The notes beneath the pieces are model-generated. The model did no database searches, was not told where the DNA came from, and worked only from the letters and a program-made list of their open reading frames with translations. Source: Gammaproteobacteria bacterium (GTDB taxonomy: Bacteria; Pseudomonadota; Gammaproteobacteria; SZUA-152). From it: a stretch of 64,000 nucleotides of DNA. Shown here piece by piece: positions 46,720 through 56,843 of the stretch. Both the position numbers and the translations under genes were made by a program. The DNA is taken from NCBI GenBank assembly GCA_013152545.1, contig JAADGF010000022.1, positions 1 through 64,000 on the forward strand, read 5' to 3'. Within the stretch, counting starts at the first letter, position 1. The number at the start of each line of letters is the position of its first letter.

Positions 46720-49674
46720 TCAATTAGCTGGCACACTGAATGGATCATTGTAATACTGAGAGCCGATATCGATCCACTCAATGATCAAGCGTTTTTCGCC
46801 ATCGGTTAAGATACGGGTATGATCAAAATTTGGTGTGGTGAATAAATTACCAAGACGCATCTGCTCACCAGTGATCACTTGCACCAAACGACTAAAACGA
46901 GCCCTGGCTACCCCGATACTCACCATGGCTGGCCGTAGCGGATCAACCAATTGCTCGTTGCCATCCGCATCTAACACCGGATTATCGTTGGCATCACGAA
47001 TAATTTTAACTCGCAGGTTCCCATTGGCGTCCAACTCCTGAGTTGGACGACTATCGAATAGCTGGTCGTAAGAAGGCAGCCGGTTATTACCGTTTAAGGT
47101 ATCCAGCTTCAGATTTAAGTCGCCCGCTGGCACCTGACTTTGAACATCCGCCTCGTCACGGTTATTGTGACAGGTGGTACATCGGTAATTTTCCACTATC
47201 AGATCATTATCGAAATCATAGAGCCGGTCCACATCCCATAATGGCTGAATATGGTCTGGATAATTGATACTGATACGGCATTTGTTTGCAGCCCAATCCC
47301 ACGCTTCATCACAACTAGACCCGGCACCAGCGCCATCCTTTCCAAGTATTGGCAAATCAGTTGCAAGCCCGGCGTCTCCATCCGTCACGTCCGGGTCCAC
47401 ATAATACATGGATTTTGGCGCATCAATGACTCTCAACCCTGGGTCGGTCCAGACATCAACATAAGTAATGTCCATTTTTAGCTTTGGATAAGAGCAATCC
47501 GCTAAACAACTTAGGCGTTTACGAGTCTCGGCCATGGTTTCACCCAATTGAGGTTCGATAATATTAACGGTATTAGGAAACGGAATGCCATCTAACGGAG
47601 CACCGGGATTAATACTGGCCTGACCATCTCTTGGGGAATGACAACCATTACAAACCCGTTCCTCTCCAGGCATTACTTGTATCCAACTACTGTGGTTCAT
47701 TAACGCCCGCCCTTCCCTGTCCGTCACGGTAAGTGCTATGGGTACTTCGGCGGGAATTTCGACATATACCGACCCATCGGGTTCGATTTCCGCATAACCC
47801 AGGATTTCCCGCATTTCAAAAGTACCACCCCGGCCAAAAGCATTATTATTGACTTCATCCAAGGTGGGAGATGCTTTAGTAATCCGGAGAAACCGCGCGG
47901 GTCGTTGGTCTGCTGTTCTTTGCATGGGATCACTTAAGATCGGGATATTTGCGATGCGACGCTCCACCAGGTCAGTCCGCTCTGAGACATCCCCATTAAA
48001 GACACCCTTTGTAACGGGGTCCATCAACACCGTAGTCATGAGGATATTTTGGCGTTCTGCGGTGGTTAATGTTGTGCTGTTACGAGGCTCTAATGGCTTG
48101 TCAACCATGGCCAAATCACCCTCTGTATCGTACACACTTTTAATATTAAGCGTACCAACAGCACGCGCCACCAGATCAGCATCTAAATCCCCAGCTTCCA
48201 CTGTTTTATTGGGAATAATTGTCGGTCTGGACACAGCGTCCCGAGCCAGTATTGCCACCGGATTAGTAATGGCCATACCATTTTCTGGCATCACAATAGG
48301 TCGCTTGAGGTTGGCGCTGAGATCAAACATATAGATACCGTAGAATGGATCCGCTTGCACCATTTGCTCATCGGCCAGGTTTTCCGGCGTACAAAACTTT
48401 CGCTCTTGTTCCTCGACATCATCCTGGGGCCTTACAAAACAAATGCTCCATGCCACCAGAACCCGGTCACCACCATCAGGTTCCCAAATAGGATAAGGTG
48501 TTGTGTAACGACCATACTCCGATATGCCGGCACCTGGGTTTATTTGCCCATTACTGGCCGACTCTTGCCCTGAGGTACTTTGGGTTGTTGACCCAAAACG
48601 TAGTGTATCAATTTCGACAAAATTTTCCTTGTCGATAAACACCATTTCACCGCCACTGCGAGTGCCAGACCGAGGCATAATCGTTGCCAATAAACGGCCA
48701 TTCTGCATTTCCCGTACATCAATGAAATGTATGCGCTCGTTGTCAGGTAAACCTATGTCGTGACTGTGCGCCCCATAAGTCACATCGAAATCACGCCCAT
48801 CGGGATTCACTTGGTACAGCGAAAACTCATTGCGACCACCAAGATGGTCCCAACGACTAAACAAGATTTTACCATTTTGTAACACAGTGGGGTTCAAGTC
48901 ATTACTTTGGTTAAAAGAAATTTGTGTAATATTACTACCATCGGCATCCATTACATGTAACACAAATGCTGGGTTGCGCCTGTCTTCATCCAGGCTAACG
49001 GCAGGATTACCCGTCATATCCAACGCCAGTGACTTCGAACGAGCCTGACGATCTGAAGTGAAGACGATACGACCATCTGGCAAGTAGTGAGGATCAACAT
49101 CATTGCCTTCTTCGGCAATAAGGGCACCTGCAATAATTTGACGCAGTGGATTCACGTTTTCGTCAGCGGTTAAGTCGTACTCCCAAATGTTCCAGGTAGG
49201 TTGCTCATCATCATCTCGCCCTTCATACAAACCTTCGTGCAATGCAAATAACAATTTGGTGCCATCATATGACACTTCGAGGCCGGATACATCACCAGCC
49301 GACTTAAGCCCATCGATAACTTGGGTAAGCGATGTTGTGAGTGGTCTTTCTTTAGCGCTGGGAGAAGACAAATCGCGCAAATAGACATCACCAGCAATGA
49401 GGCCTTCACCATTATCGACATCAAGCTCCTCTGGAAAACCAGTTACATCACGCGGATTCACCAAAGAAGCCACTGGCCGCTTAATATAGGCAATAGCAAA
49501 ATCTTCTAGTATTGGGCTAGTATCGGTCGAGGATAGGATCGGATCTTCATCGCCACAGGCTATCAATAAAACAGATACGGCAAACGCCATCACCAGCAGT
49601 TGGGACACACGACGACAAAAGGAACAGCTAAAATTATATCTATGCATTGCAAACGAACCATTCATTACTTTCAT
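46720..49674 (-). CDS. Diheme lipoprotein related to hydrazine synthase alpha subunit (HZS_alpha-like)
   Basis: A 984-residue protein, started at the ATG at 49674 with GAGGTGG before it. The signal is lipoprotein type (AVSVLLIAC, Cys near 40). A beta-propeller of PD40-like blades fills about 90-480 (HYLPDGRIVFTSDRQ, VLQNGKILFSRWDHLGG). A middle domain follows with EPDGSVYVEIPAEVPIALTV and two CxxCH heme-c sites: VCNGCH near residue 675 and YRCTTCH near 832, with histidines further on as possible ligands. This propeller plus C-terminal heme layout is that of the HZS_alpha family, whose founder makes hydrazine in anammox bacteria. I do not claim hydrazine synthesis: the partner beta and gamma subunits are missing. 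A relative of unknown function in gammaproteobacteria is more likely. Confidence 0.75.
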   Translation of the reverse strand: MKVMNGSFAMHRYNFSCSFCRRVSQLLVMAFAVSVLLIACGDEDPILSSTDTSPILEDFAIAYIKRPVASLVNPRDVTGFPEELDVDNGEGLIAGDVYLRDLSSPSAKERPLTTSLTQVIDGLKSAGDVSGLEVSYDGTKLLFALHEGLYEGRDDDEQPTWNIWEYDLTADENVNPLRQIIAGALIAEEGNDVDPHYLPDGRIVFTSDRQARSKSLALDMTGNPAVSLDEDRRNPAFVLHVMDADGSNITQISFNQSNDLNPTVLQNGKILFSRWDHLGGRNEFSLYQVNPDGRDFDVTYGAHSHDIGLPDNERIHFIDVREMQNGRLLATIMPRSGTRSGGEMVFIDKENFVEIDTLRFGSTTQSTSGQESASNGQINPGAGISEYGRYTTPYPIWEPDGGDRVLVAWSICFVRPQDDVEEQERKFCTPENLADEQMVQADPFYGIYMFDLSANLKRPIVMPENGMAITNPVAILARDAVSRPTIIPNKTVEAGDLDADLVARAVGTLNIKSVYDTEGDLAMVDKPLEPRNSTTLTTAERQNILMTTVLMDPVTKGVFNGDVSERTDLVERRIANIPILSDPMQRTADQRPARFLRITKASPTLDEVNNNAFGRGGTFEMREILGYAEIEPDGSVYVEIPAEVPIALTVTDREGRALMNHSSWIQVMPGEERVCNGCHSPRDGQASINPGAPLDGIPFPNTVNIIEPQLGETMAETRKRLSCLADCSYPKLKMDITYVDVWTDPGLRVIDAPKSMYYVDPDVTDGDAGLATDLPILGKDGAGAGSSCDEAWDWAANKCRISINYPDHIQPLWDVDRLYDFDNDLIVENYRCTTCHNNRDEADVQSQVPAGDLNLKLDTLNGNNRLPSYDQLFDSRPTQELDANGNLRVKIIRDANDNPVLDADGNEQLVDPLRPAMVSIGVARARFSRLVQVITGEQMRLGNLFTTPNFDHTRILTDGEKRLIIEWIDIGSQYYNDPFSVPAN

Positions 49675-50600
49675 TTTCAGTCCACCTCGGACGTTGCTCC
49701 GAACCTTAATAACTTACTATAGTTTCGGCTATCTCTCTTATTTTATTAATAGCTAGCGATAACGCGAGAGATTAGCTGAGAATGTAAGTTACACTCGGAT
49801 TAGCAAATTCCAACAGCGAGGATGTGCGGAACTCAAATTAAGCAATGGCCCGTCTCCATTACTACCTGATTGCACCTACTTACTTTTTTACCACACACCA
49901 ATACCTTGAACATCACACAGAAAACAAGCTTCGCAGCTAATCAGCATAGCACCGCACACATTGAGCAGCACCAAACAAATGACGACCACTACTGATTTGT
50001 GCAATACCACAATATGCAATAACATGTTGCCATGTATGTGTAGTATTGAGTAGAAATAAGTGCCTTACTTACTTTACATCCAGCGCTCTATCATCCTGAT
50101 TGGAGCACCTTTCTAACCTAAAATCCTAACCTAAAATCATCCGTTGGAGGTCATGTAGCGTGTATTTTCCACGATAAAACCACATGACTGGCGAGGGTAA
50201 GCCGTACGTAATAGCGAGCTATCTTAATTTACAACGATTCGCAACGACGCCAGCGGTGACAAAAAAACCGGCTCGACAAGTCGTCACTCACGTACTGCTC
50301 CATTAAGCGAAGCAGGTAAAACACGATACTCCAACTGTTTTAAAAGCTTACGTGTAACTTTACGATAACTTATAAAACAGTCAACTGATTAATTTAGGTT
50401 TAACAATCTACATATCTCTATCAAAGCATACGCATTTTATTATTGTGTTTCAATAAGATGTTCAGCTTTTTCTCATAAACCTACCAGCAGGAACACTGTC
50501 AATTTCTTGACGATTACCGCAATTACTCAAATATCGTGTTGTTCTAGCTTGGTTTTGACGTTAACTAAGGTTATAGTGCGGGGTTCAACGAGATAATAAT
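49675..50600. other. Intergenic region with a repeat remnant and a hairpin
   Basis: No gene is supported. AACCTAAAATC occurs twice in a row at about 50116-50137. A dyad at about 50331-50378 pairs ACTGTTTTA with TAAAACAGT. A family 1 repeat terminus follows at 50382-50402. The riboswitch then begins at 50601. Confidence 0.5.
50382..50402. repeat. Terminus of repeat family 1
   Basis: CAACTGATTAATTTAGGTTT matches the right terminus of the complete element at 2121-2311. The rest of the element is not recognisable to its left, though a hairpin of 50331-50378 directly precedes it. Confidence 0.5.
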
Positions 50601-50920
50601 ATTGTTGTGGGAGAGAACGGTCGTTGATGGTGGTTGTTGATAACAACGCTACCATCCCAACCGACGCCGAAGGCGCAACTCGCCCGGAATCGCTCAGGCA
50701 AATGAACCACAACAATGGTTGACTCTGGAGAGCGGCTAACCCAATGTTAGCCCACCGAAGGGGCAGCACCATGACCGTTAACTGTAAGACGTTGAATCGT
50801 CGTAGCTTTTTTTGGTGGCGAATCCTTTTCATTGGATGGCAGCCGCGATAACGAGCATCAGCAAGAAACGCAGCCCGCTAACGGTAGTGCTTAACTCTCA
50901 GGTTACCAAGGACAGAGGGG
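50601..50920 (+). promoter_or_regulatory. Tandem glycine riboswitch (gcvT motif)
   Basis: Two glycine aptamers in a row. The first is closed by a perfect 10-bp stem, ATTGTTGTGG (50601-50610) with CCACAACAAT (50707-50716), and holds GGAGAG, CGCCGAAGGCGCAA and CGCTCAGGCAAATGAACC. The second starts CTCTGGAGAGCGGC (50723) and holds CCACCGAAGGGGCAGCACC, a long hairpin insertion of about 100 bases in the third stem, and the diagnostic AACTCTCAGG and AAGGACAGAGG. A strong terminator follows at once. Glycine binding should let transcription pass into gcvT and switch the whole glycine cleavage unit on. Confidence 0.95.
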
Positions 50921-50954
50921 CGGTAGAATTTTATAAATTCTGCCGCCCTTTTTT
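50918..50954 (+). terminator. Intrinsic terminator of the glycine riboswitch
   Basis: GGGCGGTAGAATTT and AATTCTGCCGCCC form a GC-rich stem around a very short loop, followed by seven T. It lies just after the second aptamer and 120 bases before gcvT. The 5' arm overlaps the end of the aptamer, the usual setting for ligand control. Confidence 0.93.
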
Positions 50955-51074
50955 TATGCGTTGAATTTAGCGAAAGCAAATATAACACTTACGAATATGG
51001 GCAATTCACTATCTTTAATCATTATTTAACAGGCATTAAATACATCACAAAAAAACGGGGAATGGAGTAAATAT

Positions 51075-52160
51075 ATGGCAAAGAACACCTCTCTGTATGA
51101 AAAACACCTTGCCGCTGGTGGTAAAATGGTGGATTTTGCCGGCTGGGAAATGCCCATCCACTATGGCTCGCAACTGGAAGAACACCACCAAGTACGTCGT
51201 GACGCAGGAATATTTGATGTTTCCCATATGACGATTATCGATTTATCAGGACGCGAAGTGCGGGGTTTTTTACAAAAATTACTTGCGAATGACGTTAACC
51301 GACTTAAAAAAAAGGGTAAAGCCCTTTATAGTTGTATGCTAAACGAAAAAGCTGGTGTCATTGACGACCTAATTATTTATTATATGCATGATGACTGGTA
51401 TCGCATGATCGTCAATGCCGCTACACGGAACAAGGATTTAACCTGGATTGAAAAACAAGCTCAGAATTTTGAAATTAACATCGACGAACGCCCAGACTTA
51501 GCCATGCTTGCAGTGCAAGGCCCTAATGCTCGGGAGAAAGCTCATAAAGCGCTGGGCAATAAAATACTGGCTGCCCAGGATTTAACACCTTTTTTTGCTG
51601 TCGACTGTGGCGAGATATTTGTTGGCCGCACGGGTTATACCGGTGAAGACGGTTATGAAATTGTATTACCATCCCAACAAGTACCCCAGTTATGGGATGA
51701 TCTGCTGACAGCAGGCATTGAACCAATCGGCCTGGGTGCACGGGATACTTTGCGCCTGGAAGCTGGCATGAACTTGTACGGACAGGACATGGACGAGTCC
51801 ACCAACCCACTGGAATCGGGCTTAGCCTGGACAATCGCCTGGCAACCTGAAGACCGGGACTTTATAGGCCGTGGTGTATTACAAAAACTGAGAGACTCTG
51901 GCCCCAACAACAAATTGGTGGGTTTAGTGCTACAGGAACGCGGCGTATTACGTAACCATCAAAAGGTTATCGTTGATGGCGTAGGAGAAGGCGAAATCAC
52001 CAGTGGCTCGTTCTCACCCACATTAAAATGCGCAATCGCTTTGGCCCGCGTACCAGCACAAACCGAAGACCAATGCCATGTAGAAATTCGCGGTGAAAAA
52101 CGATCGGCAAAGGTTGTAAAGCCATCCTTTGTACGCTTTGGGCAATCCTGTATTGACTAA
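51075..52160 (+). CDS. gcvT: Glycine cleavage system T protein (aminomethyltransferase)
   Basis: A 361-residue enzyme that transfers the methylene group of glycine from lipoyl-GcvH to tetrahydrofolate and releases ammonia. The ATG is 7 bases after GGAGTAA. Motifs are the N-terminal HLAAGGKMVDFAGWEMPIHYG, FDVSHM, GVIDDLIIYY, GYTGEDGYEIVLP with the folate-binding Glu, and LRLEAGMNLYGQDMDE (Gly-Gln-Asp with the catalytic Asp). First gene of the riboswitch-controlled operon; gcvH follows 47 bases later. Confidence 0.96.
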   Translation: MAKNTSLYEKHLAAGGKMVDFAGWEMPIHYGSQLEEHHQVRRDAGIFDVSHMTIIDLSGREVRGFLQKLLANDVNRLKKKGKALYSCMLNEKAGVIDDLIIYYMHDDWYRMIVNAATRNKDLTWIEKQAQNFEINIDERPDLAMLAVQGPNAREKAHKALGNKILAAQDLTPFFAVDCGEIFVGRTGYTGEDGYEIVLPSQQVPQLWDDLLTAGIEPIGLGARDTLRLEAGMNLYGQDMDESTNPLESGLAWTIAWQPEDRDFIGRGVLQKLRDSGPNNKLVGLVLQERGVLRNHQKVIVDGVGEGEITSGSFSPTLKCAIALARVPAQTEDQCHVEIRGEKRSAKVVKPSFVRFGQSCID

Positions 52161-52207
52161 CATTATAACCTACACTCGAATAATCAGATAATACGAGGAT
52201 AATAGTA

Positions 52208-52603
52208 ATGAGCAACGTACCAGACAATTTAAAATACACAAAAACACATGAATGGATTCGCCAGGAAAGCGACGGCACCTTAACTATCGGCGTCACTGAT
52301 CACGCCCAAGGCTTATTAGGTGATATGGTCTTTGTGGAAGTACCTGACGTGGACGCTAATTTTAACAGTGGGGATGATTGTGCAGTGGTCGAATCGGTAA
52401 AAGCCGCTTCGGATGTATATTGCCCAGTATCGGGAGAAATCACAGAGACCAATGAAGCCCTTGCTGACACCCCTGAAATGGTCAACAACGACCCCTTTGG
52501 TGACGGATGGTTGTTTAAATTACGCCCAACGGACCCAAACGAAATCAGCACCCTACTCGATGCAAACGGTTATCAGGAAATAATTGCAGAGGATTCTCAT
52601 TAA
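52208..52603 (+). CDS. gcvH: Glycine cleavage system H protein
   Basis: A 131-residue lipoyl carrier that shuttles the aminomethyl group between the P and T proteins. It begins [10 protein letters not shown], and the lipoylated Lys is K65 in [12 protein letters not shown]. The C-terminal helices carry NDDP-type [13 protein letters not shown]. Normal length. Confidence 0.97.
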   Translation: MSNVPDNLKYTKTHEWIRQESDGTLTIGVTDHAQGLLGDMVFVEVPDVDANFNSGDDCAVVESVKAASDVYCPVSGEITETNEALADTPEMVNNDPFGDGWLFKLRPTDPNEISTLLDANGYQEIIAEDSH

Positions 52604-52658
52604 TCCAGACCAATTAACAACCAACTTTTAACGTTAATATTAAGACACAATAACAACT

Positions 52659-54014
52659 ATGCCTTTTATACCACACACCGAAGACGAAATAAAACAAATG
52701 CTGAAGAGCATCGGGGTCACCAGCATTGAACAGTTATTTGACGAAATACCTTGTCAACTACGCCATGACAGGCTGGACAATGTCCCCTTGCGAATGAGTG
52801 AAATGGACATAACACGCCTGATGCGCGAACGCGCCCAATTAGATAACGCCTCACTTTGTTTTTTAGGGGCTGGCGCTTATGAACACCACATCCCCGCAGC
52901 GGTGTGGGAACTTACCACGCGCGGTGAATATTATACGGCTTATACCCCCTACCAAGCAGAAGCCAGCCAGGGAACATTGCAATTGCTGTATGAATTTCAA
53001 ACCATGATGACGCAATTAACAGCAATGGATGTAGCCAACGCCTCGCTATACGATGGTGCGACAGCATTAGCCGAAGCGGTATTGATGGCGATTCGAGCCA
53101 ATCGCAAATCAAAATCCAAACGTATATTAATACCACACAGCACCCACCCAGTTTATCGCAAGGTGGTGCACAGTATCGTCAAAAATCAAGGTATACAGCT
53201 GGAGGAAATAGACTTTGATATCCAAGGTGGCGCAATAAACTTGGACGCACTGCCTCAAAACCCAGGGGATTTTGCTGCTCTTATCATACAACAACCCAAT
53301 TTTTTTGGCGTACTGGAGGAGATGGATGACCTCACTGACTGGGCACATAAACACAACGCATTGGTAATCGCATCCGTGAATCCAACATCTTTGGCGTTAT
53401 TACAACCGCCAGGCCAGTGGGGAAGCAATGGCGCAGACATTGCCTGTGGTGAAGGTCAACCGCTGGGAATACCATTGTCTTCTGGAGGACCTTATTTCGG
53501 TTTCATGTGCTGCAAACAAGCCTATGTACGTCAAATGCCGGGACGTATTATTGGAAAAACCACCGATCTGGATGGCAAAGACGGATATACATTAACCCTG
53601 CAAGCACGAGAGCAACATATCCGTCGTTCCAAAGCTACATCAAATATTTGCACCAACCAGGGATTAATGACCACTGCGGCGACTATTTATATGTCGCTCC
53701 TCGGTCCAGCGGGATTGGAAACCATTGCAGCAAACAGCCATAACAACACAAAATTATTACTTGAGCAACTAACCGCCATTGATGGTATCGACGCTGTTTT
53801 CGACCGTCCCTTTTTCCATGAAACAGCGGTACGCTTTACTAAACCCGAGACTGAAATCATTGAGCAACTAGCCAAACACGGAATTTTGGCTGGATACAGT
53901 CTAAGCAAGGATTACCCCGAGCTTGGCAATGCGCTGTTAATATGCGCCACTGAAACAAAAACAGCGCAAGACTTACAACGGTTTTGTGATGCATTAAACA
54001 AGGCATTAACATAA
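52659..54014 (+). CDS. gcvPA: Glycine dehydrogenase subunit 1 (P protein, N-terminal half)
   Basis: A 451-residue PLP-fold protein without the PLP lysine. It forms an alpha2beta2 P protein with GcvPB. Motifs are [27 protein letters not shown]-type [48 protein letters not shown] and the glycine-binding [13 protein letters not shown]. The split into two genes differs from the single GcvP of E. coli and is the form found in Gram-positives, archaea and part of the proteobacteria. The partner gene is separated from it by two unrelated genes. Confidence 0.96.
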   Translation: MPFIPHTEDEIKQMLKSIGVTSIEQLFDEIPCQLRHDRLDNVPLRMSEMDITRLMRERAQLDNASLCFLGAGAYEHHIPAAVWELTTRGEYYTAYTPYQAEASQGTLQLLYEFQTMMTQLTAMDVANASLYDGATALAEAVLMAIRANRKSKSKRILIPHSTHPVYRKVVHSIVKNQGIQLEEIDFDIQGGAINLDALPQNPGDFAALIIQQPNFFGVLEEMDDLTDWAHKHNALVIASVNPTSLALLQPPGQWGSNGADIACGEGQPLGIPLSSGGPYFGFMCCKQAYVRQMPGRIIGKTTDLDGKDGYTLTLQAREQHIRRSKATSNICTNQGLMTTAATIYMSLLGPAGLETIAANSHNNTKLLLEQLTAIDGIDAVFDRPFFHETAVRFTKPETEIIEQLAKHGILAGYSLSKDYPELGNALLICATETKTAQDLQRFCDALNKALT

Positions 54015-54173
54015 AACCAAGCCGTCAAATCGCTCATTGATATCAACTTGCTTTTTTGCAGTCACTTTATTTTCGGACAAACTAAATTGCGAACAAGCTA
54101 AGCGTTTTACAGTAAACGTTAACAATTTGCACCTCTCGTTAAACGCAACTTACACTACCGAGGAGAACATTAA

Positions 54174-54677
54174 ATGGCAGCTATTACTTTGAAAGGTACC
54201 GCATTTTCCACCAATGGTGAACTACCGGCCATTGGTAGCAGCGCACCCGATTTTAAACTGGCCAATGCTGAACTCAACGATAAAACACTGGCAGATTTTA
54301 ACGCTAAGAATAAATTACTGAATATCGTACCAAGCCTTGATACCGATGTGTGTGCCGCATCAACAAAAAAATTTAATGACGCAGCCAATAACCATGACGA
54401 TACCGTGTTCCTGATCATTTCAGCTGACTTGCCTTTCGCTCAATCCCGTTTCTGTAAAAACGAGAGTTTAAGCAACGTCATTACGCTATCAGAAATGCGC
54501 AATAGAAATTTTGCGAAAGATTATGGTGTGTTGATTCAGGATGGACCACTTGCGGGCATTACCGCGCGTGCAATTGTCATACTCGATGAAAACAACACTG
54601 TTATCTATACCCAATTAGTCACAGAAATCACTCACGAGCCCGATTACGAAAAAGCACTGGCAGCCTTATCGAAATAA
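54174..54677 (+). CDS. tpx: Thiol peroxidase
   Basis: A 167-residue atypical 2-Cys peroxiredoxin. Peroxidatic Cys 60 is in VPSLDTDVCAAST and resolving Cys 94 in SADLPFAQSRFC, the spacing of the Tpx family (E. coli Cys 61 and Cys 95). It reduces lipid hydroperoxides and hydrogen peroxide, using thioredoxin as donor. It has its own AGGAGAA ribosome site and lies 159 bases after gcvPA, so it may also have its own promoter. The link to glycine cleavage is positional only. Confidence 0.96.
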   Translation: MAAITLKGTAFSTNGELPAIGSSAPDFKLANAELNDKTLADFNAKNKLLNIVPSLDTDVCAASTKKFNDAANNHDDTVFLIISADLPFAQSRFCKNESLSNVITLSEMRNRNFAKDYGVLIQDGPLAGITARAIVILDENNTVIYTQLVTEITHEPDYEKALAALSK

Positions 54678-54900
54678 ATAGCGTATCGAATACCAAAAGC
54701 ACTACTAACAGCTCCAAGACGACGCCATGACAGTGCATTTCGCACTTGAATCTCTTCGCAGTGCTGCTCTGCTATAGCGACTACTGCAACATCTGTCGCA
54801 TTCAAACCCCCAATGCGATTGATGTTGCTATCCAGCAATAAATAATCGCTAAACCATAAAGCAACAAATTAGAATCACAGGTAATAAAGGTTATATTGAC

Positions 54901-56775
54901 ATGGTATTATCCACAACATACCCGCAAACACGCAAAGCGATACGCCAGCAATTATTGTGCTGGAGTGGCTGGTTTTTTTGCGCGAACATTGTACTGGTAT
55001 TACTGATATCCATGCGTTATTTGTTTTCGGTAGAAATACCGAAGGAACCCCTCGCCTTATTGTTTAGCATCATCGCCTTTATTGGGCATTTCGCCTCTTT
55101 GGCATTTTTATGCTATGTGTTGTTGTTACCCTTCATTTATTTGCTACCCACCAAACCCGTTATTCTGGCCTTTGCCAACATCCTCGCAGTAGGGTTTGTG
55201 TTCATTATAACTGTGGATACGTTTATTTTTGCTCAGTATCATTTTCATTTTAATAGCATGGTCATCAGTTTATTATTTGGTGGCGCAGCTAATGAAATAT
55301 TCATCTTTTCCTCCAACTTATGGATGTTCGCCATCACTGGCTTATTGTTGATTGTCATTGTGGAAATAGCCCTATCACGGATGATATGGAATTGGAGCGC
55401 CAACCAGACCCGACGCCGTCATGGCACGCTGCTTGCGAGCATTTTGGTCAGCGTTTTCCTGGTGCAAAATGTCGCCTATGCCTGGGCCGATGCCCAGGCA
55501 TATACGCCAATCACGAAACAAATCCGGTATTTACCCGGTTATAAACCACTCACAGCAAAACGTTTTTTTGTTAAATATGGTTGGGTCACAACTAATAACA
55601 CACCTCAACTCAGTCAGGCAAGACAACAAAACGATCTGAATTATCCTAAAACCCCTTTTAACTGCACGGGCCCAGAAACAAAAAATAACGTACTTGTCAT
55701 CGTCCTGGACTCGTGGCGTGCAGACAGTCTGAACACAGACACCACACCAAATATTCAACAATTTGCGAATAATGCCTGGATTTTTAACGACCATTTTAGC
55801 GGTGCAAACTCAACCCGTATCGGGATTTTCAGCCTTTTTTATGGTATTCCAGGTACCTACTGGCACACTATGCTAGCGGAAAACCAGGGCGCATTACTGG
55901 TGGAGGAATTGATAAACCAAAATTTTCAAATGGGCATTTTTGCCAGCGCAAGCCTAACCAGTCCAGAATTTAATCGCACGGTCTTTACCCGCATCAACAA
56001 CTTGAGACTACGCTCCAAGGGAAAAACCCCACATGACAGAGATCGCAACATTACTGATGACGTTAAAATCTTTATTGATAGCGCCATTCAGAATGAACAA
56101 CCCGTATTTGGTTTTTTGTTTTATGATACACCTCATGCCTATGACTTCCCTCGGGATTATCCATTGAAGTTTAAGCCCAGTTGGAATGAGGTCAATTTTT
56201 TAAAACTGGACCAAGATTTTGATCCAAAACCTTTTTTAAATCGTTACAAAAATGCCGTGCATTTTGCCGACTCACTGGTGGGTGAGGTACTCGATAAACT
56301 TAAAAACACTGGTTTGATGGAGAATACAGTGGTTATCATTACCAGCGACCATGGTCAAGAATTTAACGATAGCGGACTGAATTACTGGGGGCACAACAGT
56401 AATTATTCAAAATATCAAACCAAAGTGCCCTTAGTGGTAAAGTGGCCCGGCAAACCACCGCAACGGTTTTCGCACAGAACCAGCCATTTTGATATTGCCC
56501 CCACATTAATCAAAGACGTACTAGGGTGTAGTAACCCACATTCAGACTACAGTAGCGGAAAACACCTATTAGACGCCAACCAAGCCCCCTATTTAATCAT
56601 CAGCAATTATAGCAGCTACGCCATAATGGAGAATAGCCACACCACCGTGGTCGATGAGTTTGGACAAATTGATGTATTTGACAATGAAAATTATCAACGT
56701 CTGGAAGATAAAACAATCTCTCCCAGCGTCATTTTAAACGTAATGAACGACATGGCACAATTTTATAAACATTAG
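54901..56775 (+). CDS. Membrane sulfatase-fold protein, YejM/PbgA-type
   Basis: A 624-residue inner-membrane protein with five hydrophobic helices in the first 190 residues (DUF3413 type) and a large periplasmic domain with sulfatase fold (VIVLDSWRADSLN, ITSDHGQEFNDSGLNYWGHNSNYS, APTLIKDVLG). YejM/PbgA proteins of Enterobacteriaceae control LpxC turnover and outer-membrane lipid balance and are often not active sulfatases. Here the residue after the Asp-Ser position and the DHG motif look conserved, so hydrolase activity remains possible. It lies between tpx and gcvPB, which is unusual. Confidence 0.85.
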   Translation: MVLSTTYPQTRKAIRQQLLCWSGWFFCANIVLVLLISMRYLFSVEIPKEPLALLFSIIAFIGHFASLAFLCYVLLLPFIYLLPTKPVILAFANILAVGFVFIITVDTFIFAQYHFHFNSMVISLLFGGAANEIFIFSSNLWMFAITGLLLIVIVEIALSRMIWNWSANQTRRRHGTLLASILVSVFLVQNVAYAWADAQAYTPITKQIRYLPGYKPLTAKRFFVKYGWVTTNNTPQLSQARQQNDLNYPKTPFNCTGPETKNNVLVIVLDSWRADSLNTDTTPNIQQFANNAWIFNDHFSGANSTRIGIFSLFYGIPGTYWHTMLAENQGALLVEELINQNFQMGIFASASLTSPEFNRTVFTRINNLRLRSKGKTPHDRDRNITDDVKIFIDSAIQNEQPVFGFLFYDTPHAYDFPRDYPLKFKPSWNEVNFLKLDQDFDPKPFLNRYKNAVHFADSLVGEVLDKLKNTGLMENTVVIITSDHGQEFNDSGLNYWGHNSNYSKYQTKVPLVVKWPGKPPQRFSHRTSHFDIAPTLIKDVLGCSNPHSDYSSGKHLLDANQAPYLIISNYSSYAIMENSHTTVVDEFGQIDVFDNENYQRLEDKTISPSVILNVMNDMAQFYKH

Positions 56776-56843
56776 CTAAAATTGCACATAACACACTCTA
56801 TTTCTTTACATCACGCCTTTAATTTACAGGAAAGATAATCACT

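Noticed and set aside
46720-49674. True hydrazine synthesis (anammox)
   Set aside because: Only an alpha-like subunit is present; no beta or gamma subunits or anammox genes are seen, and the surroundings are gammaproteobacterial.
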